Positions 8,905 through 16,363 of a stretch of DNA of 64,000 bases are shown here, piece after piece (position 1 is the first letter of the stretch; each line of letters begins with the position of its first letter). Made by a program: the position numbers and the translations under genes. The notes under the pieces were generated by a model. It made no database searches and was not told where the DNA came from. It saw nothing but the letters and a program-made list of their open reading frames with translations. The stretch is from positions 1 through 64,000 of the forward strand of contig NZ_JBOITN010000035.1 in NCBI RefSeq assembly GCF_050717545.1. The letters are read 5' to 3'. The DNA is from Clostridium_AD sp050717545. GTDB taxonomy: Bacteria > Bacillota > Clostridia > Clostridiales > Clostridiaceae.

Positions 8905-9021
8905 TGAATTGGATTTTATAAGTGGAAATGAAAATTTTATAGACATAGAGTTTTGTAGCAACAATAGCTAATGCCTCCACACTAATTGTAGGACGTGTTT
9001 TATGAACTTATTAATACTTGA

Positions 9022-9127
9022 AAAAGAGCCAGCAGATATAAATATCTGCTGGCTCCTTCTCTTTGGGTTTATGTAAATTTATATTTAATTAAAGGGGGAC
9101 TCTAATTAAAAAAAATCAATTACTTTC
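9022..9127 (-). ncRNA. C-rich-loop small RNA or 3' UTR element, copy 1
   Basis: On the minus strand this reads: AT-only stem TTTAATT / AATTAAA closing a loop that carries AGAGTCCCCC, ~35 bases of linker, then a GC-rich terminator. The same layout and much of the sequence (roughly three quarters identical over ~150 bases including upstream DNA) recurs at 43255-43410, downstream of nrdG. It lies downstream of the HAD gene in the same direction, so it may be a processed 3' UTR or a separate RNA. A CCCCC loop could pair with ribosome-binding sites, as known for C-rich-loop Gram-positive sRNAs such as RsaE. The 5' end is inferred from the conserved block. Confidence 0.6.
9026..9055. terminator. 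Strong bidirectional terminator
   Basis: GAGCCAGCAGATA (9026-9038) and TATCTGCTGGCTC (9043-9055) form a perfect 13-pair stem. The T run is best on the minus strand (TTTTTC), matching the HAD gene and the copy 1 RNA. Confidence 0.9.
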
Positions 9128-9153
9128 TATGTATTTATAATAACAATTATTTA

Positions 9154-9169
9154 TGTCATTGTAGTGACA
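9154..9169. promoter_or_regulatory. Conserved TGTCA-N6-TGACA palindrome, copy 1
   Basis: TGTCA (9154-9158) and TGACA (9165-9169) with six bases between. The same spaced palindrome stands at the same place relative to the copy 2 RNA (43267-43282). Geometry resembles CRP/FNR-family operators, but the half-site is not a standard one. Confidence 0.45.
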
Positions 9170-9231
9170 AAACTAAAAATTAATTGTAAATTAAAGAGAA
9201 ACTGGTTTAAAATATTTATTGTTATGAAAGA

Positions 9232-9900
9232 TTATCTAAATTCAAATATATTTCTTAATTTCATATAACTCACTTCTTTAAAACTATTTATCACTAAATC
9301 AGCCATGGAAATGTCTTGGTTTCCGGCAGCGTCGCTATTAATTCCTACACACTTCATACCTGCTTTCTTAGCAGCAAGAACCCCGTTATGAGAATCCTCA
9401 ATAACTATACAATTATCTGGGCTTACACCAAGCTTCTTTAAAGCAAAAAGAAATATATCTGGTTCAGGTTTACTCCTTTTTACATAGTCACCGGTAACAA
9501 AAACTTCAATGTATTCTTCTATTTGAAATTTTTTTACAATAGTCATAATTACATTTAGTGGAGATGATGAGGCAACGGCTAGTTTTATTCCATTCTCATG
9601 AAAATCTTTTATTAGTTCTTTAACCCCATAAATAAGAGTTATTTCGCATTCATCTGAATTAAGGTATTTAAAATACTTACTTCGATCATATCCAATTAAC
9701 TCATCAAGTGTTTGATTAAGATTATATTTATTTTTTAGAGATTCCCACATATAATGAGAGGTTGATCCTACAAAAGAGTGATGCTCATCTTCTGTAACCT
9801 CTATTCCTAATTTTTTATAAGTTTCATTTTCCAGTTTCATATGTGTTGGTTCACTATCAATAATTACTCCATCCATATCAAATATAACTGCTTTCAGCAT
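9232..9900 (-). CDS. HAD-superfamily phosphatase / beta-phosphoglucomutase-like
   Basis: A 222-residue subfamily IA HAD hydrolase. Motif I is FDMDGVIIDSEP (Asp nucleophile and general acid, residues 8 and 10), motif II is AVASSSP, motif III the Lys in KRSKPEPDIF and motif IV VIEDSHNG. The helical cap lies at ~15-85. This set fits beta-phosphoglucomutases and related small sugar-phosphate phosphatases; the exact substrate cannot be read from sequence. It is the only minus-strand gene in the island and is followed by the copy 1 RNA and a strong terminator. Confidence 0.87.
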   Translation of the reverse strand: MLKAVIFDMDGVIIDSEPTHMKLENETYKKLGIEVTEDEHHSFVGSTSHYMWESLKNKYNLNQTLDELIGYDRSKYFKYLNSDECEITLIYGVKELIKDFHENGIKLAVASSSPLNVIMTIVKKFQIEEYIEVFVTGDYVKRSKPEPDIFLFALKKLGVSPDNCIVIEDSHNGVLAAKKAGMKCVGINSDAAGNQDISMADLVINSFKEVSYMKLRNIFEFR

Positions 9901-10257
9901 AAAATCATCCTCCTATTTACTGACCTCAGACTTAGATTATTATTCTTGTAGGTAACATTTATTATACCATAAGATTCAAGTATTTCTCCTAATCTTCTTT
10001 TATCCAAATTTATCATCACCTTATAACTATAGCATTTGAAATAATATATATTCTATACTAGTAAGATATATTATTCACATTTTTATTTCACTCATATTAT
10101 TTTTAAATAAATCTATAGTTGTAAAACAAATTGTAACGTAGCGGAAAAGTTTATTTACTTTATAAGTGTAACAGAAACTCAAAACACAAAAAACATAATA
10201 ATGGGAGTTTACTTTGTGAACTCGCATTATATATATAAATATTTAATTTTAAATTAA
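9901..10257. other. Intergenic, one decayed repeat
   Basis: No gene visible. Around 10121-10160 the text AATTGTAACGTAGCGGAAAA resembles the loop and 3' arm region of subfamily 3 repeats (AATTGGTAACGAAGTGGACA), so this is probably a decayed copy. The promoter of the HAD gene should lie near 9910-9970 on the minus strand. Confidence 0.4.
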
Positions 10258-10914
10258 GTAGAGAGTAGTAATTCTAAGTTTAAAGTATTTTTAATTTGTC
10301 TTATCACATATATTTAAGGCCTCTTATTTACCTTCACAATTAATAATTTTATTTCGGTAAATAAAAAACTCAATGAAAAGAAAAAGGAATTAGGTAAACT
10401 ATCTAGCCAACTAACTTTAAAAGAACAACAAATTACTACATTGAAACAACAAAATAATAATTTGCAAAATCAAAACTCATTGCTACAAGTTAATCAAAAC
10501 AATACTTCAACTTCTAGTTTACCATCTGATTCAAATAATAATAAAAATATTCCTACTTTAAAACTCGGTGAAAAAACTGTTTATAACGATATTGAAGTAT
10601 GTATCAATAAAGTAGAAAATTCAGGTAATAAAATAAAAGTATACTTTACTGTGAAAAATAATTCACAAAATACTTTAGATAGCAGGGGTGGTTTTGATTT
10701 TAAGCTAATTGACCCAAAGTATGAAGATGAATTAAATAATTCTGGTTATGGCATGAGTCCATCTTCAGGATCTCAATATGTTTATCCAAAAGAATCTTAC
10801 AATGGGTATTATGAATGGAGCTTTGAACGAAATGTTGATATTAAAGAAATATCATATAGATTGATGTATAGTGGTTCTAAAAAAGATACTGTCGGTATTT
10901 GGATTTTGAAATAG
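10258..10914 (+). pseudogene. Broken membrane-anchored Ig-like (DUF4352-like) protein
   Basis: The long frame ending at 10914 has a membrane segment, an Asn/Gln-rich coiled-coil linker (10378-10550) and a beta-sandwich domain (TLKLGEKTVYNDIEVCINKV...; YFTVKNNSQNTLDSR), resembling DUF4352-type extracellular domains. The frame continues upstream across an in-frame TAA at 10315-10317 that cuts the membrane helix (FKVFLICLITYI, stop, GLLFTF). No ATG, GTG or ribosome site exists between that stop and TTG 10441. I read it as a 5'-broken gene; a truncated product from 10441 would lack the anchor. Confidence 0.65.
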
Positions 10915-11028
10915 ATTGGAAATCAATAGTCCCCTCCTTATTAGGCTGTCATTAATTTAACACCATAAAAGTTAACTTTATAAATTATTAACTATTAGGG
11001 AGATTATGAATATAATCCCAACAAAAAA

Positions 11029-11172
11029 ATGAATTATGATAATCAAGGCGACAATGAAAACGATGTTAAAATCAATGAGTTGGCTTTATATTATAATATA
11101 AGTGATGTTGAAAAATATCAAAAGCAGTTAGATAAAGTTAATGCTAAACTTAATAAAAAAATAGGAGGATAA
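11029..11172 (+). CDS. 47-residue hypothetical, possible gene remnant
   Basis: A small, charged, helical frame (KINELALYYNISDVEKYQKQ...LNKKIGG) that ends in the ribosome site of the next lipoprotein gene (AGGAGG, 11163-11168). In-frame codons upstream (EYNPNKK) look like coding sequence but hit a stop at 10996, so this may be the tail of a lost gene. Not recognised. Confidence 0.35.
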   Translation: MNYDNQGDNENDVKINELALYYNISDVEKYQKQLDKVNAKLNKKIGG

Positions 11173-11177
11173 CAAAA

Positions 11178-11651
11178 ATGAAAAAACCGGCAAGCATTAC
11201 CCTTTGCGTGGCTTTGCTCGTAACTCTATTTACTGGGTGCAGCTCCACGCCGACAAGCTCGGGCAACGGCGACAATACCACTGTAAGCTCAACGGAAAGT
11301 AAAACCCCTGAAAAGCAAATACCCGACTTGACGGGAGAATGGAAACAATCAAACAGTAAATCTGATGATACTTATCAAGCCGCTACAATAAGCGGTGATA
11401 CTATTGAAATTTACTGGGTAAGTGATAATGGTGACACAAAATCGCTTTATTGGACTGGCACTTTTGTCGCTCCAACAACTGCTGACGAACCTTACATATG
11501 GGCTTCGAAAAATGATCACAGTAAAACTGATAGTGCTATGCTCGCTTCAAGTGATGACACTAAAAATATGACATACCAAAACGGTGTATTAAGTTATGAA
11601 GCTTCCGCTATGGGCACGACTACAAAGGTTAAGCTCGAAAAACAAAAATAA
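11178..11651 (+). CDS. Small secreted lipoprotein, foreign composition
   Basis: 157 residues: signal sequence with lipobox LFTGC (acylated Cys at residue 21), a Ser/Thr-rich linker, then a ~100-residue beta-rich domain (LTGEWKQSNSKSDDTYQAATISG...), similar in layout to small lipocalin-like lipoproteins that begin with a GxW motif. The 5' half uses GC-rich codons (CTCGGGCAACGGCGAC) unlike the flanking DNA, a sign of transfer. Strong AGGAGG ribosome site. Repeat D begins 12 bases after the stop codon. Confidence 0.75.
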   Translation: MKKPASITLCVALLVTLFTGCSSTPTSSGNGDNTTVSSTESKTPEKQIPDLTGEWKQSNSKSDDTYQAATISGDTIEIYWVSDNGDTKSLYWTGTFVAPTTADEPYIWASKNDHSKTDSAMLASSDDTKNMTYQNGVLSYEASAMGTTTKVKLEKQK

Positions 11652-11662
11652 CGACAACAAAA

Positions 11663-11734
11663 GGAAAGTAAAAACTTACAGGTTTTACTACGACCTCTGA
11701 GGTCGTTACATAAACTGGAAGTTTATGTTTGCTA
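11663..11734 (+). repeat. Multi-hairpin repeat, copy D (subfamily 1)
   Basis: GTAAAAAC/GGTTTTAC hairpin, perfect GACCTC-T-GAGGTC (11692-11704), perfect ACATAAACT/AGTTTATGT hairpin with GGA loop (11708-11728), then TTTGCTA. Compared with copy A it is the more intact member. Confidence 0.87.
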
Positions 11735-11809
11735 CAGGTTTTATGAGAACACTTACATTATGGAACAGCTATTATTGCTAATTAATTTAAAAGAAAGGAG
11801 TGGAATAGA

Positions 11810-12928
11810 ATTAAAAACAAGAGAATTATTAATATTGTAGTTTTTTTTATTAGGATTATCTCTTTTCCTGTACAAGCACATTCAGGACGAACCGATTCAA
11901 GTGGTGGTCATTATGTTAGAACAGCTGGTAAGGGTTATCCTGTAGGCTCTTATCATTATCATAATGGTGGGAGTAGTAATAATGGTAATGTTGATAATAG
12001 TGTAAATGAATATAACAAAGGTTACAAAGCTGGTCATTCCAAGGGGTATAATTATGGGTATAATGAGAATTATAATGAGGTTAATTATTCTGGAACAGAG
12101 TCTTATAATAATGGTTATGATGCTGGTTTTGATGAAGGGTTAAGTGTAAAAGTTGAATATAAGGAACAACAGAGAATAAAAAGGGAAAATCTTATTAAGG
12201 ACGATTATAAACAAGGTTTTTTAAAAGGCTCTACCACTTCTACACCAAATTCAAAAAATATCCCATCGTATTCAAAGGATACAGAAAGACAACAATCGTA
12301 TGTTAAAGGATATAGTGAGGGTATACAAAAGTTAATAAAGGATGATTACGACTTGGGTTATTCTACTGGGAAAGTGAAATATTCTTCTCCGTGCCCAGTT
12401 TATTCTAAGGACTTGAAACGGAATAATTCTTACTGTAATGGATTCATCACTGCTCAGAAGGAATATAATATTAAGAAGTATAAAGAAGATTTAGTGAAGT
12501 TAATCAATGAATCACATGATGAAGGATATAATCAAGCTTTCGATGATGTTGAACCTAAATTACCAGAAAGGTACAATAACCATTTTATAAAATATTTTAA
12601 AAATATAAATATATATAAGAATGTAAAAGATGATGAACTTATATCAATAAAAAATTCTAACAATATTGACGATGAGATTTTAATTAAATCATTTAAAGAT
12701 GGATTTCACTCCAATGATGAAGTAACTATGATTGCTAATAATGGATATGAGGATGGGTTAGCTTTTCATAAGCTAAAAGTGGTAGGAAAGGGGCAAAAAT
12801 TTTATACTACTCAATATAATAAAGGTAAAACACTAAGTTTTAACATTTGTATTATATTGGTTGTTGCAAGTACAGGTATTTACTTTTTTATCAGATGGAA
12901 ACTTAAAAAAAGGAAACTTAAAATTTAA
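11810..12928 (+). CDS. Secreted YHYH-domain protein with Gly-Tyr repeats; ATT start
   Basis: One uninterrupted frame runs from 11786 to the stop at 12926. No ATG/GTG/TTG lies near its 5' end, but ATT at 11810 sits 9 bases after a strong AAAGGAG and would start a good signal peptide (KNKRIINIVVFFIRII...FPVQAHSG). That gives 372 residues: signal peptide, YHYH-type domain (HSGRTDSSGGHY, GYPVGSYHYHNGG, residues ~24-55), repeated GYxxG units spread to ~250 (NKGYKAGH, NNGYDAGF, KQGFLKGS, VKGYSEGI, DLGYSTGK), and a C-terminal helix (FNICIILVVASTGIYFF) with a basic tail, so it may be held at the membrane. Either a rare ATT start or a gene that lost its ATG. Repeat E follows 24 bases after the stop. 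Confidence 0.7.
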   Translation: MKNKRIINIVVFFIRIISFPVQAHSGRTDSSGGHYVRTAGKGYPVGSYHYHNGGSSNNGNVDNSVNEYNKGYKAGHSKGYNYGYNENYNEVNYSGTESYNNGYDAGFDEGLSVKVEYKEQQRIKRENLIKDDYKQGFLKGSTTSTPNSKNIPSYSKDTERQQSYVKGYSEGIQKLIKDDYDLGYSTGKVKYSSPCPVYSKDLKRNNSYCNGFITAQKEYNIKKYKEDLVKLINESHDEGYNQAFDDVEPKLPERYNNHFIKYFKNINIYKNVKDDELISIKNSNNIDDEILIKSFKDGFHSNDEVTMIANNGYEDGLAFHKLKVVGKGQKFYTTQYNKGKTLSFNICIILVVASTGIYFFIRWKLKKRKLKI

Positions 12929-12951
12929 ATCGATAATTTAAATTAAACTCT

Positions 12952-13034
12952 TAGCAACAAAAACTGTCCCAGTTTTTGACAAGGGTCTGACCCCTTACAC
13001 AGATTGGAAGTGAAACGGACAAGCTGTGTTGCTA
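12952..13034 (+). repeat. Multi-hairpin repeat, copy E (subfamily 2)
   Basis: The best-preserved member. Ends are inverted: TAGCAACA (12952-12959) and TGTTGCTA (13027-13034). Inside are AAAAACT/AGTTTTT (12959-12977), AAGGGTC-T-GACCCCTT (12981-12996) and ACACAGATTG (12997-13006)/CAAGCTGTGT (13020-13029) with the 13-base loop. Confidence 0.9.
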
Positions 13035-13059
13035 GAAAGAATGGAAAGATGAAAGTTAC

Positions 13060-13254
13060 ATGTATGATGAAGGCAGCTATCTGTATAAGACTTCAAGAAA
13101 AATTAAAAGCCTGCAGTATTTTACCGAAAAAAGTATTGTTCGCATATGGAATGAAGAAATGTTAAATTACGATTTTGATAATCATATCAAGGAGGCAAAC
13201 AGAATTGAGGACATGATTAATGATACACTCATTGTAGAAAATGATGGTGAGTAG
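13060..13254 (+). CDS. Short hypothetical protein, probably a fragment
   Basis: 64 residues, charged and helical (YLYKTSRKIKSLQYFTEKS...), not recognised. The ribosome site is weak. Following it (13255-13490) are scraps of reading frame without starts, so it is most likely a decayed cassette gene. Confidence 0.35.
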   Translation: MYDEGSYLYKTSRKIKSLQYFTEKSIVRIWNEEMLNYDFDNHIKEANRIEDMINDTLIVENDGE

Positions 13255-13494
13255 ATGGTCGATATGCTCCAGCATACGTCACAGGAAGAAAGTAGGTCTA
13301 TAAGTGTGAATGTTACATGGGGCTAGAGAAAGAGATTTGCAGATGGTAAAGTCAGCTTAGCAAAGCAGTTAACTTCATTAATGAACTATGGGGCTGGACA
13401 GTCACCTGAAAACAGTGAAGGCCGTTTCTATAAAATAATATTCAATATGAGTATAATCTTTTATAGGTGGTTTACATTTATTGGTCTACTGACA

Positions 13495-13587
13495 CGACCC
13501 CGTTACAGAAATTGGTAACGAAGTGGACAAGTTCTGTTTGCTACCGTTACAGAAATTGGTAACGAAGTGGACAAGTTCTGTTTGCTA
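13495..13587 (+). repeat. Multi-hairpin repeats F and G in perfect tandem (subfamily 3)
   Basis: A 44-base unit (13500-13543) is repeated without change at 13544-13587. Each holds ACAGAAATTG/CAAGTTCTGT around a 13-base loop and ends TTTGCTA. Copy F also has the upstream GGTC...GACC stem; copy G lacks it. Confidence 0.92.
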
Positions 13588-13855
13588 CTGGCATTAATAA
13601 TAAAGGACATCGAAATAACAGAAGCTGAATTGGAAAAAATGGCAAGTTAATACTTGATGATATTTAAATATATGTAAATAATCTACAAAATTAATTGCAG
13701 GTTTATTTACTGTACCTAAAATTCACAATATTTATTAATTATTTTGAAAAAATTCTATTTTCACCCATATTGTAACTACCATTTATAAAATAATGATAGT
13801 CATCATCCTTTGGAATATATTTCAATTCTTAGGTTGATGGCTATGGTTGGCTGAT

Positions 13856-13955
13856 GCGACCCCATTACAGAAATTGGTAACATAGTGGACAAGTTCTGTT
13901 TGTTATTAGTTGGCTGGTACTACTCCATTGTAAAATTTGTAAGCAGCGGAACCTT
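13856..13955 (+). repeat. Multi-hairpin repeat H plus an adjacent decayed copy
   Basis: H has ACAGAAATTG (13867-13876)/CAAGTTCTGT (13890-13899) and ends TTTGTTA, a variant of TTTGCTA. The following 13909-13955 repeats its 5' half with many changes (GGCTGGTACTACTCCATTGT against GGCTGATGCGACCCCATTAC). Confidence 0.75.
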
Positions 13956-14193
13956 TCCTCACTTTGTACCTTCCACACTATCTATTTCAACAACTGGAGT
14001 ATGTTGAATGTGTTGGGGGTGGAATTTACTTTTGCAATTGAGGAAATATGGATATACATATACAATAAAGTAAATTAATGTTGAAATAAGTTTTGAATAG
14101 GTATACAATATAATTTAGAGAAGTTATTAAAGTATTTAGGATTATTAGTTAGAATAATATATGAATTAATGAATGAACTAGTTTTCAAGGCGT

Positions 14194-14345
14194 TGATTAT
14201 TATAGAATCCATAATATTATTCTTTTGAAAAGAGGCAAAATTTCAGTACTAACTATTAGTAGACCTGAAAATCTAAATGCATTAAACTCAGAAACATTAA
14301 AAGAGCTAGACTTAGCAATTAATGTATCGACTAATTTGAAAGGAG
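14194..14345 (+). pseudogene. Broken duplicate of the 5' end of crt
   Basis: About 45 codons matching the start of the crt gene that follows (ISVLTISRPENLNALNSETL against VAVLTISRPKALNALNSETL in crt). The position equivalent to the crt ATG reads ATA, so it cannot start normally. Homology stops near 14326. This is a partial tandem duplication that left a dead upstream copy within the crt leader. Confidence 0.85.
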
Positions 14346-14354
14346 TGAATTATT

Positions 14355-15134
14355 ATGGAATTTAAAAATATTGTTCTTCAAAAAGAAGACAAGGTTGCGG
14401 TACTTACTATTAGTAGACCAAAAGCTCTAAATGCATTAAACTCAGAAACATTAAAAGAGCTAAATTTAGCAATAGATGAAGTTGCTAAAGACGATGAAAT
14501 ATATGCATTAATTTTGACAGGTGAAGGTAAAGCTTTTGTAGCAGGAGCTGATATTGCCGAAATGAAAGAATTAGACGTAATTGCTGGAAGAAAATTTGGA
14601 AAATTGGGGAATGAAGTTTTTAGAAAACTAGAAACTTTGGAAAAACCTGTAATAGCTGCAATAAATGGATTTGCTCTTGGTGGAGGATGCGAGCTTTCTA
14701 TGTCTTGTGATATTAGAATAGCATCAGCAAAAGCAAAATTTGGACAACCTGAGGTAGGCCTTGGAATAACTCCTGGTTTCGGAGGTACACAAAGACTTCC
14801 TAGACTTGTAGGACTTGGCAATGCTAAAGAATTAATTTATACAGCAAAAATTATAAATGCAGAAGAAGCATTAAGAATTGGACTTGTTAATAAAGTAGTT
14901 GAGCCAGAGAATTTAATGGAAGAAGCTAAAACACTTGCAAATACAATTGCGGGTCAAGCACCGATTGCAGTAAGTCTTTGTAAAGCAGCAATAAACACAG
15001 GAATACAATTAGATATAGACTCAGCACTTTCATATGAATCAGAAGTATTCGGAGAATGTTTCTCTACTGATGATCAAAAAAGCGGAATGAAAGCGTTTAT
15101 TGAAAGAACTGAAAAATGTTTTAAAAATAGGTAA
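14355..15134 (+). CDS. crt: 3-hydroxybutyryl-CoA dehydratase (crotonase)
   Basis: 259 residues, full length for crotonase. It dehydrates 3-hydroxybutyryl-CoA to crotonyl-CoA in the butyrate pathway. Visible features: oxyanion-hole motif GKAFVAGADIAEM (~60-72), NGFALGGGCELSMSCDIRIAS (~103-123, split here only for description) with the first catalytic Glu region, and QPEVGLGITPGFGGTQRL with the second Glu. First gene of crt-bcd-etfB-etfA-hbd. AAAGGAG precedes the ATG by 8 bases. Confidence 0.96.
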   Translation: MEFKNIVLQKEDKVAVLTISRPKALNALNSETLKELNLAIDEVAKDDEIYALILTGEGKAFVAGADIAEMKELDVIAGRKFGKLGNEVFRKLETLEKPVIAAINGFALGGGCELSMSCDIRIASAKAKFGQPEVGLGITPGFGGTQRLPRLVGLGNAKELIYTAKIINAEEALRIGLVNKVVEPENLMEEAKTLANTIAGQAPIAVSLCKAAINTGIQLDIDSALSYESEVFGECFSTDDQKSGMKAFIERTEKCFKNR

Positions 15135-15209
15135 TTATAAATACTCTGCAAAAATAATAGGAAGATAATGATTATTATCTTCCTTAGAGAATAGCGAGGA
15201 GGAAAGTTC

Positions 15210-16349
15210 ATGAATTTCACATTGACAAAAGAACAAGAGTTTGTAAAACAGATGGTAAGTGAATTCGCATTAAATGAGGTTAAGCCAATAGCTGCGGATA
15301 TTGATGTAACAGAAAGATTTCCAAGTGAAACTGTAGAAAAAATGGCTAGATACCATATGATGGGTATTCCAATAGCAACTAAATACGGTGGTGCAGGCGG
15401 AAATAATTTATCATACATTATTGCTGTTGAAGAATTATCAAAAGTATGTGCAACAACAGGAGTTGTATTGTCAGCTCATACTTCATTGTGCGCAGGCCCA
15501 ATAGATGCTTTTGGAACAGAAGATCAAAAAATGAAATATTTAGTTCCACTTGCAAATGGATCTAAACTAGGAGCTTTTGGATTAACTGAACCTAATGCAG
15601 GAACAGATGCATCAGGTCAACAAACTACAGCAACTTTAGATGGTGATAATTATATATTAAATGGTTCAAAAATATTTATCACAAACGGTGGAGTAGCAGA
15701 TACATTTGTAGTATTTGCCATGACTGATAAAACTAAGGGAACAAGAGGAATTACAGCTTTCATAGTTGAAAAAGAATTTCCTGGTTTCTCAATAGGAAAA
15801 CTTGAAGATAAATTAGGAATAAGAGCATCGTCAACCACAGAACTTGTATTTGAGAATTGCATAGTTCCAAAAGAAAATATGCTTGGTAAAGAAGGAAGAG
15901 GTTTTGGTATTGCAATGAAGACTCTTGATGGAGGAAGAATTGGAGTAGCAGCTCAAGCTTTAGGAATTGCAGAAGGAGCATTAGAGGAAGCTACTAAATA
16001 CATGAAAGAAAGAAAACAATTTGGAAAACCACTTGCAGCATTCCAAGGTTTACAATGGATGGTTGCAGAACTTGATGTTAAAATCGAAGCTGCTAAACTT
16101 TTAGTTTATAAAGCAGCATTTAATAAAGATAATGGTCTGTCTTATACGGTAGAAGCAGCTAGAGCAAAATTATTTGCTTCAGAAACAGCTATGGAAGTTA
16201 CAACTAAAGCCATTCAAATTTTTGGCGGATATGGTTACACTAAAGAATATCCATTAGAAAGAATGATGAGAGATGCGAAGATTACTGAGATATATGAAGG
16301 AACCTCGGAAGTTCAGAAAATGGTTATAGCTGGAAATTTATTAAAGTAG
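15210..16349 (+). CDS. bcd: Butyryl-CoA dehydrogenase
   Basis: 379 residues, the acyl-CoA dehydrogenase fold. With EtfAB it reduces crotonyl-CoA to butyryl-CoA with NADH and, by flavin bifurcation, also reduces ferredoxin. Features: N-terminal helical domain, FAD/substrate motif GAFGLTEPNAGTDASG, KIFITNGGVAD, the catalytic Glu near the C-terminus in the YEGTSEVQ motif. 75 bases after crt and 14 before etfB, with GAGGAGG-type ribosome sites throughout, so one operon. Confidence 0.95.
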   Translation: MNFTLTKEQEFVKQMVSEFALNEVKPIAADIDVTERFPSETVEKMARYHMMGIPIATKYGGAGGNNLSYIIAVEELSKVCATTGVVLSAHTSLCAGPIDAFGTEDQKMKYLVPLANGSKLGAFGLTEPNAGTDASGQQTTATLDGDNYILNGSKIFITNGGVADTFVVFAMTDKTKGTRGITAFIVEKEFPGFSIGKLEDKLGIRASSTTELVFENCIVPKENMLGKEGRGFGIAMKTLDGGRIGVAAQALGIAEGALEEATKYMKERKQFGKPLAAFQGLQWMVAELDVKIEAAKLLVYKAAFNKDNGLSYTVEAARAKLFASETAMEVTTKAIQIFGGYGYTKEYPLERMMRDAKITEIYEGTSEVQKMVIAGNLLK

Positions 16350-16363
16350 GAGGAGATTAAGGA

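Larger units (their letters stand above)
13255..14193. other. Decayed cassette region with repeats, no intact gene
   Basis: Apart from the repeats listed separately, I see only scraps of coding sequence, for example IIKDIEITEAELEKMAS ending at 13648. From 13956 to 14193 there is AT-rich DNA without a recognisable gene. I looked for a Rex-type operator ahead of the crt operon and found none that fits. Confidence 0.5.

Noticed and set aside
9107..9231. Plus-strand frame with a membrane helix (ITFYVFIITIIYVIVVTKLK)
   Set aside because: No start codon, and the minus strand is explained by the conserved small RNA block shared with 43.3 kb.
5891..13587. Calling the hairpin repeats integron attC sites
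   Set aside because: Position after stop codons and folding fit, but the GTTRRRY/RYYYAAC boxes are not met and no integrase is seen; kept as an unnamed repeat family.
13956..14354. Rex (redox repressor) operator ahead of crt
   Set aside because: Expected from knowledge of clostridial butyrate operons, but no TTGTTAANNNNTTAACAA-like site could be read.
14378..14821. Long antisense frames over crt, etf, groEL, ftsH and hydrogenase genes
   Set aside because: They are mirror frames of strongly conserved genes, have no ribosome sites and encode Ser/Pro/Leu-rich nonsense typical of antisense reading.
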